In this document: one piece after another, positions 1 to 10,573 of the stretch | How positions within the stretch are numbered: the stretch's first letter is position 1 | How the letters are laid out: every line of letters starts with the position of its first letter | Source of the DNA: Floccularia luteovirens | Lineage: Eukaryota > Basidiomycota > Agaricomycetes > Agaricales > Squamanitaceae | DNA: 64,000 bases | Assembly: GCA_009739215.1 (NCBI GenBank) | Contig: VSJF01000005.1 | Coordinates: forward strand, 124,001-188,000 | Direction of reading: 5' to 3' | Made by a program: the position numbers and the translations under genes | The notes under the pieces: generated by a model | The model's input: only the letters and a program-made list of their open reading frames with translations | What the model was told of the DNA's origin: nothing | The model's database searches: none

Positions 1-204
1 CACGACAGAACAGCAATATTAGCAAAAGAAATGACAACGATTTCCGAGATTGACAAAGTACCTGTTTAGTTCACCAACTCTCTTTAGACATTAGATTGGA
101 GAACTATGTTATTCTCGTGACATCACATATACAGGTGACTTACCTCCAACAAATCTGACGCTTATGACTGGTCAAGACAAAAACAAGTGACTCATAAATC
201 AAAA
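1..204. repeat. Dispersed repeat, copy A
   Basis: This stretch matches 4112-4278 on the same strand with small indels. Shared blocks in the same order are the runs around atgacacgatttccgag, caccaactct, ttagacattagattgga, gtgacatcacatatacaggt and gtgactcat..atcaaaa. Similarity stops just before the GNAT promoter. The other copy sits a few hundred bases upstream of the first monooxygenase copy, so this looks like an old duplication of flanking DNA or a short non-autonomous repeat. No terminal inverted repeats were seen, and the left end may lie outside the window. Confidence 0.8.
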
Positions 205-243
205 ATTGTGAGACTGCGGCAACGCCGGTCAAAATCAAAAGGA

Positions 244-250
244 TATAAAT
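244..250 (+). promoter_or_regulatory. TATA-like box of the GNAT gene
   Basis: The run tataaat lies about 77 bases upstream of the ATG at 327, a usual distance for a fungal core promoter. No other obvious upstream element was recognised. Confidence 0.45.
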
Positions 251-326
251 CCGATATATTTGGACCACGTAACACTTAGTCTTTTACTATCGTATCATTA
301 TCATTATCACATATCGCCACGAAAAA

Positions 327-924
327 ATGTTTGTTACTGAACGTCTCCTACTTCGAGCACTCCAACCATCCGACAAAGAGAACCTCCTCTCCCTATTCAA
401 CGAATCAATGATCGACCAAGCCAACATTGATCCATCTTTCCCAGTCCCCCGCACCGTAAAATTCTCCGAACAATTTTACGAAGGAATACTACCCGAAACC
501 TTCTTCTGCATTGTCGAAGAACTTGGCTCTCCAGGCATTTTCGCTGGAATGGTAGCAATTCATACTCCACCAAATAAGCCCAACCGTTCAGGAAATCTCA
601 GCATCTCTTTATTACCACCCTACCAAAGTAAAGGATATGGTACGGAGTTGATGAAATTCGTTGTGGATTATGGGTTTAAAAATATGGGGTTGCATAGGAT
701 TGATCTTACAGTTGCTGAAGGAAATGATAGAGCAATCCAGCTGTATAAAGATCTGTAAGTGTCCAAAGAAAAATTTTATATTGATCTAAATTTGATATGT
801 ATTTTCAAGAGGATTTACTGAAGAAGGAAGGCGCCGAAAATATTTGTGGGGTACAGCTGGTTGGAAAGATTACATACCCATGGCTATGCTCGAGGAAGAG
901 TGGAAAGAAAGGAAGTTTAATTAA
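327..924 (+). CDS. GNAT family N-acetyltransferase
   Basis: Two exons, 327-754 and 810-924, joined across a 55-nt GT-AG intron, give 180 aa. The start is the first ATG after the TATA-like box. The N-terminus (residues 1-20, TERLLLRAL) is the typical beginning of RimJ/RimL-type acetyltransferases. The acetyl-CoA pyrophosphate-binding loop is visible as QSKGYGTELM around residue 92. The motif NDRAIQLYKDLGF then spans the intron and continues into a tail rich in basic and acidic residues (EEGRRRKYLW). These proteins move an acetyl group from acetyl-CoA to an amine, either a protein N-terminus, a polyamine or a small molecule. The substrate cannot be told from the sequence. It is probably cytosolic, since no signal peptide or membrane segment is seen. 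Without splicing the frame stops right after KDL, so the intron is needed for the conserved C-terminal strand. Confidence 0.88.
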
Positions 925-1122
925 TCATGATATGGTACATTCCCTGACGCCGAAAGCATGTGGTGCAGGTCAGCCGAGGAGTACAAGAAGGTGCAAGAGC
1001 AGTGTGCTGAGCGCCATGCTGTGTTATAGTTAGCTCTTACGCGCTTAAGCTTTTAAGCTCTAACCCGGACAAACCAGAATATCCCTATTCGACAGTTGAC
1101 CGCTTCATATTGAACGGTTACA

Positions 1123-2772
1123 ATGCCACGACTAATGCTCACCGAGCAACCAGTGTTCTACCGAAATGATATCGAGCTTACTCGCGAAAGACTAACTTAT
1201 GTCTTAAACTACATCTCACAACTTCTCGCAAGGCATTTCATGAACCTTCCCGTGCGACTCGTGGTACACGGTGGTGCATGTATGCTCCTCCATCCAAGCC
1301 TTTACAAACTCTCTCTACAGCAACATCAGCTGTTACCAACAATGCCACGGCGCACCACCACCCGCGACGTCAACTACATCAAGAGATCATTCGCGGCGGA
1401 ATGGTCTCAAGCTGGTTTCAGAGATGCGACAGAAAGGCTTCAAGAGTGTATTATGGCTACTGCTCGTCATTTCCGCCTCGGGGCTGATTGGATGAACAGT
1501 GATGCTGACATTGCACTTCCGATGGCCACAGAGTAAGTAACATTTTTCCCGGCCTTCCTTTGACAACGCTAATACTTTCGCCGCACATAGCCCTACAGGT
1601 AAAAAATGCGACCCTATCTATGCGGCATCAGTGCAACCAAATAATATTAACCTAAATACCATTTATAACTCTCCGAACGGCCTACTGACTCTGATCAGTG
1701 TGACTCCGTTCTGGGCTGTCTCACTCAAGTTAGTGAGATACGCGAAATGGGATCCGGGAGACATATGTCTGCTGTTGAGGTAAGTCCAATGGACCGATTT
1801 GATCGTTGGTTCTCCAAACCCCCATATTGCTGGGGTATGGTTATAAATGCGATCATAACTTATATGTTGCTGCATATTTGATGGATACTGGATTTATCAA
1901 TCATCGTGAATGTCATGAAATTTTGAACCATTGACTCTCTCTGATCTCATTGAACTATCTCATGATTTGGTTTTTGTTTTCCAAATAGGAATGGTACCAT
2001 CTTGTCAGGAGCGAAGTGGACAACTAAAATGCTTGAGGACTGGCTCTACAACTATTGTTCTTCAATGGGCTACGCAAACTACGACGCACGGCGCAAAAAG
2101 GACTTGAGGATGAGGATTTTACATGCAATCCAGCTTGTTTCCAATTGGACTGCGATGAGCAACCGTTCTGGTAGCAGGAGTCGGCAGTCTAGCAGAAGTC
2201 GACTGTCTCGCTCACAGCCACCAAATAATAGAACCAACCTCCGTCAAGAAAATATGATCATCCCTCCAGATGCCGTTAATCCTCAATCCCAGTGGAATAG
2301 GAACCTACGTCCAATGATTCCCAACATTTATGCCCCAAGCGATTATGATTCTAATTTTGAAGAAACTTGGAGTCCGTGGGAAGTGTACGATCTGAGATCT
2401 CGGCGGACAAGTCGAGGCAAGACTGCTAGCGGCATCGACTGGGCATGGAACAATGGGTTACACCATGTACACTCCGTGGGGCAGTTTGACTATTCCCTTG
2501 GATCGATGTCGCAGAACTGGAGGGGTTCTATCATTGGTTCCACGCCAGGAGCACCTGAGCATATGGAAGACCCTGTAATACCAATAATGCCAGATCAAAA
2601 GCGAGATCAGAGAAACAGTAAATCAAGGGATCGGAAGTGGCGCATTGTTCGTGATCCTACTGACACGGAATTTGCCAGCGACGAGGAAAATGACCAGATG
2701 CGACGTGGTCGCTCCTCAGTTCCACATACAAAATCCTACAATCCTCCCCTGGCTTGGTGGACGAGCCTCTAG
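1123..2772 (+). CDS. Nucleotidyltransferase-like protein with disordered C-terminal tail
   Basis: Three exons, 1123-1532, 1591-1779 and 1989-2772, sum to 460 codons plus stop. The second intron is 209 nt, much longer than its neighbours. The ordered part is about residues 1-220. It carries VVHGGACMLLH (residues 46-56), RDVNYI (residues 82-87) and WMNSDADIALP (residues 126-136), then LKLVRYAKWDPGDICLLLR. This layout of a Gly-Gly helix start, a D-x-[DN] pair and a later Asp resembles the minimal nucleotidyltransferase fold. It matches a family that I know as hypothetical proteins in many Agaricomycetes. Residues beyond about 235 are a Ser/Arg-rich, low-complexity tail (GSRSRQSSRSRLSRS) followed by Trp-containing patches. 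Function is unknown. The nucleotidyltransferase assignment is inference from motif spacing. A short alternative 3' exon downstream of the stop cannot be excluded. Confidence 0.78.
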
Positions 2773-4111
2773 GTTCAAAGCTCTTCCCGCAAGTCATTTT
2801 ATCCGTATCCAAATACCCCAAAACGTCACATATCAGGAGCCTCTCTCCGAAATACATAACAATTTTGCATCACTCAATGCAACAACTATAAATTTCTGAT
2901 CGCCATCGCGAACGTGATTCTCGGCCATATGCCCAACAACTCCATCAGATGCTTCAACATGCACAACCAACGACCAATTCCCTAGCTCTGTATATTAAAT
3001 ATTAACTTCGAACTTCCACCCCCTCTTTTTCACGTCTGTTACGCCCCTTTTATTGTGAATCTTAAAAAATATGTAAATGGTTTTTTCTCATCTATTATTT
3101 AAAAAATTATATCATTTTCTCAATCCTCCATTTTTTGAATAGTGATTTACTTCTGTGTCTTTGGCTTTTGTAGTCTGTAGGAAATAAAACGGAAACAGAT
3201 TCGCTGTTCATTTATTCATTAATTGACATCGTCGATCATTTGGACTAAAATAAAATAAAACATTGGGATCAAGGTACTGCAAGCCACATTGGTTTGTTAT
3301 AAGATTGTAAAAGAAAAACTTTAAAGGTACTTTGATATATGGAACCATTTTTCTTTTTGAAAATAAATCTAGTCAAGTTTATGACACATGCATACTTGGG
3401 GTAAGGTTTTTTTTTTGCTATTTAGAATCTGTTAGTGGCGACTTGCGAAGGAATGTTATGAGAGTGTCTGCAGATAAAAGCTTTATTTACATACATAAAT
3501 CATCAGAATGTACAGGAATTACCAGATTATTCATGATTTCTTTTTGGTGTGAATTACCGTATTGCGCCTGACATGGACAGCTTTTAACCTATGGCAAAAC
3601 AGTGCCCAATAAGACCTTCATCCATCATGGATAGTCATTTACGGTTTACCATGCACGCGCCTTTTCTTGTTGTGGGTGCTTAATGTATAGATGGTAGCTA
3701 TACCTTGATCAGCTCACGTTAACATCAGGTATGAATCATACTCGATAAACTTGGCGTAACTTCAGTTGCCGTAGCATTCTTCTATGGCTCAGTGAGTATC
3801 TTGGAAGGCAAACAAGGAGAGATACAAGCAGTGAGTATATCACCTATCTATCAGTATTTTGTCCAATTTCTTTTGTGCAGGTTCATGTCCCTACTCTATT
3901 CCGAATTTGGTATGTCGAATGTATACATGTACTACAAATGCATTTCTCATCAAATTCTTTGCTTGAAGGGATGACTACAGTCTATGTTCTGTCTAAGATT
4001 TCTTTTCGTTAGCACCATAGGTTTGTTCTGGAGTGAGTCTTATCACTTTGTGTAACCTCGAATCTTTAACCTCATGTATAGCTGATATCTTAGTGCCTCA
4101 AACGCTGCACA
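2773..4111. other. Gene-free interval
   Basis: About 1.3 kb with no convincing coding sequence. It starts with the 3' flank of the nucleotidyltransferase-like gene, is AT-rich, and holds short open frames without conserved motifs. A run of ten T residues lies near 3409. The interval ends at the second copy of the dispersed repeat. Confidence 0.6.
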
Positions 4112-4278
4112 CAACAACAGAACAGCATATTAGCAAGAGAAATGACACGATTTCCGAGTACCTGTTTTGTCCACCAACTCTTTTTAGGCATTAGATTGGA
4201 CTGATGTTCGTGACATCACATATACAGGTGACTTAGAAATCTAGAGTAGACTCAACGTAGGTGACTCATTGATCAAAA
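4112..4278. repeat. Dispersed repeat, copy B
   Basis: Same-strand match to bases 1-204, at about 4.1 kb distance. It lies about 290-450 bp upstream of the surviving coding part of monooxygenase copy 1. It is not present upstream of copies 2 and 3, whose 5' flanks instead resemble each other. Confidence 0.8.
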
Positions 4279-4565
4279 CAGCCAATTTTTTGACATACGC
4301 TCCAAGTTGATATGAATCTTCTTGGCACAAACATCACTTCTACCTAGCCATAACGTACATCGAGACGTGCGCAATGAAAGCCCATACTAACCAACTCTTT
4401 ATTGCAGTTTCTTCTGTGACAGACCTCAGACCCATGGTAGTGAGTCCCATTCACACGAGCCGGCTTCGACTTCTCAAGCGAACACTGGCAAGTTGACAAT
4501 ACAATGGTGACTGATTTCGATTAACTTGCTTGCATTTGCTATCACTCATCGGTGGTCTTTGATAG

Positions 4566-6199
4566 CGGGGGAGGGATAGGAGGATTGACCCTGGCGCTTG
4601 CAATCCAGCGTTCAGACACAGAGAAGCTCGTTACAATAGATATCTACGAATCTACGTCAGAGCTGAAAGAAGTCGGAGCAGGGATCACAGTGTGGCCAAG
4701 GACATGGGAACTATTTGAACGCCTAAGACTGACCGAGCAATTGATTAAGTACTTACCAGAACAAAATCCAAACAACAAGTCGAGTAAGGAAGGTTCTTTC
4801 TTCTGGCGTGCGCCCTTCTGACAGCCGATCAAAGATATCTTATTCAGTTTTCGTAAGGCGGACCAACCTAAAGGGGTGCATATACGCAATCTCTGTGGCC
4901 CAGGTATCTTACTCAGAAAATTTCAGTGTCCACTGATATCAAGAACCATCTCCAGCCGGTCCGTATACTTTCCATCGAGCAGAGATCCAGCAGGTCCTCC
5001 TTCAGAATATAACCTCTTCTGCACATTTCCATCTTTCCCATCATCTTATCAGCTATGAGGAGACCGGCACAGGTGTCACACTTCATTTCAAAAATGGCAC
5101 CACTGCCGTATGCGATCTCGTCGTTGGTGCAGATGGGATAAGGTCCACTGTCAGGCGGGATTTCATCATGAATAAATATCCCTCTATGAAAGCGTCCATT
5201 GATCCCATGTGGTCTGGGACAATACTTTACCGGAGCCTTTTCGATAGCAAAACATTGGCAGAGAAGATGCCTGACCACCGTGCACTTACGACTCCGATGA
5301 TGGTAAGTCAACTTTTGAGGTTGATGTCTGATACACTAACGTTCTGATTGTCGACCGCAGTATCTTGGTAAAAATAAGGCCAGTTCCCCTATTCCAATGC
5401 TATGGTAGGTAATGCTGATCTTGTGCGAAAATAGCACCTAGTCTGTTACCCAATATTACAAGGCCAAGTCATCAATGTTGGTGCTTTCTACTCGCAATAT
5501 GACAAAGTAGGGACCCCACATGAAGGCGAAGAAATTAGTGTTGCAACTACAGAAGAGGTCATGTCGCACTTCACGACTTGGGAAAAGGAAGTTCAAGTTA
5601 TTATTTCTGTACGTTGCTTGGTCTTGATAAGTACCTTGAGATCACTGACAGTTAATGTCAATTAAAGTGTATGCAGACTCCTTCTCGTTGGACATTGCGA
5701 TACCTTCACCCACTCTCCACGTATTCGTCAGGCAGAGTTTTTCTGATGGGAGATGCAGTCAGTCAAAAGTTCACTTCGAATCTATTACGTACATATGCTT
5801 ACTGACAGGGCAGGCTCATGCGATGCCCCCCCACCTTGGCGCTGGAGCAGGCCAAGCAATTGAGGCACATCTCTTTTTTTTCTTTTTTTTGTTGTTTAAT
5901 TTAATAAGCAATCTTGGATAATACAGGACGCATACCTCCTTTCAACGATAATTCTGCAAACAAAACCTATTCCATACAAAGCACAATTGTACAACAGGAT
6001 TCGCATGCCTGCTGGCAATGCAATTCTTGACATATCCTGCCATCTGGGACGTCTTTACGAATTCGCTTTGCCTGGATGTGAAAACATCCACGAAGGTGAT
6101 CTTATTCCTCAAGAGAGGCTCATCCAATTAGGCGATGAAGCTATTAAACTCTGGTCAAGGAATGATGGAGATCATTGCGAGGCTTTGATTTTATTGTAA
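4566..6199 (+). pseudogene. FAD-dependent monooxygenase copy 1, decayed
   Basis: Recognisable exons lie at 4566-4783, 4835-4903, 4956-5302, 5361-5378, 5435-5608, 5668-5757, 5814-5864 and 5927-6199, at the same junctions as copies 2 and 3. They keep the FAD fold motifs GGGIGG, VVGADGI and GRVFLMGDA in frame. Two lesions separate it from its sisters. First, exon 1 (start codon to HIAI) is absent: the bases between the shared promoter block and the first intron acceptor contain no ATG that can splice in the right phase. Second, near the 3' end about 26 nt are missing compared with copy 2, so the last residues are read in a different frame (NDGDHCEALILL). An unusual upstream exon or non-ATG start could in principle rescue it, but I see none. 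Pseudogene is the best call. Confidence 0.72.
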
Positions 6200-6701
6200 A
6201 CAAATGACTATATATAAGATGTAAAATTTTATTTGATGAGTCTGTAAAAGTATTTATTGATGCAAAATAAAGCCGTGCTTTTAAATTTTCTTCTCTCACA
6301 ATCTGGATGCTGTCCATGGCCACTGTGTACCAGTACCCTCTGGTTAGTCTTGATCTTGAGATCGAGGGCTTGATCAGTGACTCCCCACAAGTGATTAGGA
6401 AGACAATAATGACCCAAGCCAATGCTGAACGTTCAACGAGTGCATCCAATCTTTTACACACACTCTAAGATAATATCAGCCTTAAAAGCATAACCACCAC
6501 TTCCTTTAATCATGGACAGCCAATTAGGTATCCATTAAAAAGACTTCTTTGCGACCCACTATTTTTATAGCTTCGTTGTGGTGACGGAAAGACCTCATGG
6601 TCTGGCATGCGTTCACACGAGCTACCTTCGACAGCCTAGTCTGGCAAGTCTTAGCCACTGCTAGCCTGCTTACCCTCAACAGGACACAGGGATATTATTT
6701 A

Positions 6702-8449
6702 ATGGATTCAGGAGAAACACAAAGACCCTTACATGTTGCAATTATGTATGAAACCCTGTTCAGTTTACTTACATATATTCCCCACTCACTGGCGATCACT
6801 GATAGTGGAGGAGGGATAGGAGGATTGGCCCTGGCGTTTGCCATCCAGCATTCAGACACGGAGAAATTGGTCACAATTGATATATACGAATCTACATCGG
6901 AGCTGAAAGAAATCGGAGCAGGGATTACACTATGGCCAAGGACATGGGAACTATTTGAACGCCTTGGACTGACAGAACAATTAGCGAAACACTTACCAGA
7001 ACAAAATCTGAACAACAAGTCGAGTAAGGACGTTTCTTTCATCTGATGTACACCCTTTTCTCAGTAAGGGCCGAACAAAGATATTTTATTCAATTTTCGT
7101 AAGGCAGACCAGCCCACAGGAGTGCATATATGCGATCTATTTGACCAAGGTATAGTATACCATATACATATGTCTTCTGTGGCGACTGACACCAACAACT
7201 GCCCAGTTGGTCCTCGTGCATTTCATCGAGCTCAGATCCAGCAGATTCTCCTTCAAAACATCTCCTCTTCTGCCAAATTCCACCTTTCCCACCATCTTAC
7301 CAGCTATGAAGAAACCGACACAGGTGTCACGCTTAATTTTGAGAATGGCGTCGCTGCTGTATGCGACCTCGTGGTTGGTGCAGATGGGATAAAGTCTACT
7401 GTCAGGCGGGATTTCATCACAAATAAACATCCTTCTATGAAAGCATCCATTGATCCCATGTGGTCTGGGACAATAGTCTATCGAGGACTTTTCGATAGTA
7501 AGCTATTGTCGGAAAAGATACCTGGTCATCGTGCACTTACGACTCCGATGATGGTAAGTCAACCCCTGGGGCTGACGTCTGATACACTGATTGTTCGCAG
7601 TATTTTGGTAAAAATAAGGCTAGTTTCTCTACTCCAGCGTTGTGGTAGGTATATTGATCTCATGTGAATATAGCACATAGTTTGTTACCCAATATTACAA
7701 GGCCGATTTATCAATATTAACGCTTTCTACTCTCAATATGACAAAGTGGGGACCACACACGAAGGCGAAGACATTAGTGTTGCAACTACAGAAGAGGTTG
7801 TATCGCACTTCGCGACTTGGGAAAAGGAAGTTCAAGTACTCGTATCTGTTCGTTACTTGATAAGCACCTTGCGATCATTGATGGCTAATGTCAATTCTAG
7901 TGTATGCAGACTCCTTCTCGTTGGACATTACGATACCTTCACCCACTCTCCACATATTCGTCAGGCAGAGTTTTTCTAATGGGAGATGCAGTCAGTCAAA
8001 AGTTCACTTCGAATCTATTACATACATATGCTTACTGACAGGGCAGGCTCATGCGATGCCCCCCCACCTTGGCGCCGGAGCAGGCCAAGCAATTGAGGCA
8101 CATCTCTTTTTTTTCTTTTTTTTTTGTCATTTGATTTATCAAGCAATCTTGGATAATACAGGACGCATACCTTCTTTCAACGATAATTCTGCAAACAAAA
8201 CCTATTCCATACAAAGCACAATTGTACAACAGGATTCGCATGCCTGCTGGCAATGCAATTCTTGACATATCCTGCCATCTGGGACGTCTTTACGAATTCG
8301 CTTTACCTGGATGTGAAGACATCCACGAAGGTGATCTTATTCCTCAAGAGAGGCTCATCCAATTTGGAAATGAAGCTGTCCGACTCTGGTCGAAGAATTG
8401 GGATACCACGTCAGTAGATAGTATGATGGAGATCATTGCGAGGCTATGA
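6702..8449 (+). CDS. FAD-dependent monooxygenase (salicylate-hydroxylase-like), copy 2
   Basis: Nine exons: 6702-6745, 6806-7023, 7081-7149, 7207-7553, 7601-7618, 7674-7847, 7901-7990, 8047-8097 and 8162-8449. They total 1299 nt, or 432 aa, the normal size for class A flavoprotein hydroxylases. The protein starts MDSGETQRPLHVAII and runs into the dinucleotide-binding motif GGGIGG. The NAD(P)H/FAD motif VVGADGI lies in mid-protein and the second FAD motif GRVFLMGDA towards the end, followed by MPPHLGAGAGQAIE. Such enzymes use NAD(P)H and O2 to hydroxylate aromatic or related substrates in the cytosol. The substrate is not predictable. Introns 5 (7619-7673) and 8 (8098-8161) only keep the conserved frame if their donors are GC. 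Exon 5 is just 18 nt (YFGKNK). The gene is in a tandem array with copies 1 and 3. Confidence 0.88.
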
Positions 8450-8823
8450 CTTTATGTAAATAAATGATTTTCGATTACACCATGTATAAGAATTTTGTTT
8501 TACAATTGGTTTGTTGATGCAAAACAAAGCCGTGCTTTGAATCACACAACTTAGACGCTGTTTGGGAAGGATCCTTGATCGGCGACTGTATTACGCCCCA
8601 AGATGATATCAATCTTATATAACTCATGAAAACCTTCGCTTGATCATGCACATCAAACGACTTCTTTTCGGCCCACTATTTTATAGTTTTCATTATGGTA
8701 ATGGTAGGACCTCATAGTCTCCGATGCATTCACACGAGCCGGCTTCGAACCTTTAACAGCTTAATCTAGCAAGTGCACTACCATTAGCACTGCAGTCACA
8801 ACCACTTGTTGGTATATCATTCA

Positions 8824-10573
8824 ATGAATTCGGGAGAAACCCAAAGACCCCTACATATTGCAATTATGTGTGAAATCTTGTTTAATTGACTTGCACGTAT
8901 TCCCCACTGATTCAAATCCTTGATAGTGGGGGAGGGATAGGAGGATTGACACTGGCGCTTGCCATCCAGCGTTCGGACAAAGATCAGCTTATCAAAATCG
9001 ACATCTACGAATCAGCGTCTGAGATGAAGCAACTCGGCGCGGGGATTACAGTGTGGCCAAGGACATGGGAACTATTGGAACGACTGGGACTGACCGAGCA
9101 ATTGGCGAAGTACTTACCAGAACAAAACCCCACTAGCAGCCAGTCGAGTAAGCATGGTTCTCACTCCTAACCAACACTCCTTCTGAGTAACAGTCGATTT
9201 TAAGATATCTTGTTCAGCCTTCGCAAAGCAGACCAACCTACAGGAGTACATATACGCAACCTCTGTGGCCCAGGTACCACACTCTGAAAATTTTATTGAC
9301 CACTGATATCAAGAACTATCCAGCCGGCCCGTATGGATTTCATCGAGCAGAAATCCAGCAGGCTCTCCTTCAAAATATCTCTTCTTCTGCCAAATTCCAT
9401 CTTTCCCATCATCTTACCAGCTACGAAGAAACCGATACAGGTATCACACTTCACTTTGAGAATGGTACCACCGCGGTGTGCGACCTCATAGTTGGTGCAG
9501 ACGGGGTAAAATCAAACGTCAGGCGGAATTTCATTATCAATAAGCACCCCTCCATGAAGGCGTCCATTGATCCTATGTGGTCCGGGGCAATGATTTATCG
9601 GGCTCTTTTCGACAGTAAACTTTTGGCGGAAAAGATGCCTGATCATCGCGCTCTTACGACTCCGATGGTTGTACGTTAATCATCATACCTAATTATCCAA
9701 TGCACTGATGCTTTGCAGTATTTCGGTAAAAATAAGGCTAGTTTCCCCTGCTCCAGTGGTGTAATAACCACATACTGATCTCATTTAAGTAGCACATAGT
9801 TTGTTACCCACTTTTGCAAGGCCGACTTATCAATGTTGTTGCTTACTATACACAATACGACAAACTGGGGACCACATACGAAGGCGAGATAATCAGTAAT
9901 ACAACCAAAGCAGAGGTTATGTCACATTTCACTACTTGGGAAGAAGAAGTCCGTATGATCGTGTCTGTATGTTGTTTCACTATTGATGAGTTCTTTATGG
10001 TTATTGACAATTAACACTTATAGTGCATTGACATTCCTTCTCGCTGGGCGTTGGAATACCTATACCCGCTCTCTACATATTCATCTGGTCGAGTTTTTCT
10101 GATGGGAGATGCAGTCTGTCCAAATTTCGCTCGAAACTATTATATATATTGTTTAACGGTGTGTTATCACAGGCTCATGCTATGCCTCCCCACCTTGGCG
10201 CAGGGGCAGGCCAAGCAATTGAGGCACAGTTTCATTTTTGCTTCTTTTTCTCCATTAAAATCACTAATTGTTCTGGGAATTTCAGGACGCCTATCTGCTT
10301 TCAAAAATAATCCTTCAAACGAAATCTATTCCAGACAAAGCAGAGTTGTATAATAGGATCTGCCAGCCTGCCGGTAATGCAACTCTTGACTTGTCCTGTC
10401 AACTTGGACGAATTTACGAGTTCGCTTTGCCTGGATGTGAAGATATCCACGAAGGTGATCTTATTCCTCAAGAGAGGCTCATACAATTTGGCAATGAAGC
10501 TGTTCAGCTCTGGTCAAGGAATTGGGATACCACGTCAGTAGATAATATGATGGAGATTATTGCGATGGTTTGA
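8824..10573 (+). CDS. FAD-dependent monooxygenase (salicylate-hydroxylase-like), copy 3
   Basis: Nine exons: 8824-8867, 8927-9147, 9205-9273, 9324-9670, 9719-9736, 9793-9966, 10024-10113, 10173-10223 and 10286-10573. They total 1302 nt, or 433 aa. The start MNSGETQRPLHIAII, GGGIGG, IVGADGV, GRVFLMGDA and GAGAGQAIE motifs line up with copy 2. It differs at scattered residues, so it is a separate intact paralogue rather than a very recent duplicate. Splice sites sit at the same places as in copy 2, again with GC donors for introns 5 (9737-9792) and 8 (10224-10285) and an 18-nt exon 5. The likely role is an NAD(P)H- and FAD-dependent hydroxylase of unknown, possibly aromatic, substrate. No neighbouring biosynthetic core gene (polyketide synthase, NRPS or terpene cyclase) is in the window, so a metabolite cluster is not supported. 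Confidence 0.88.

Noticed and set aside
4433..4565. Alternative first exon for monooxygenase copy 1 from ATG at 4433 or 4504
   Set aside because: Donors reachable from these ATGs join the next exon in the wrong phase, giving immediate loss of the GGGIGG frame.
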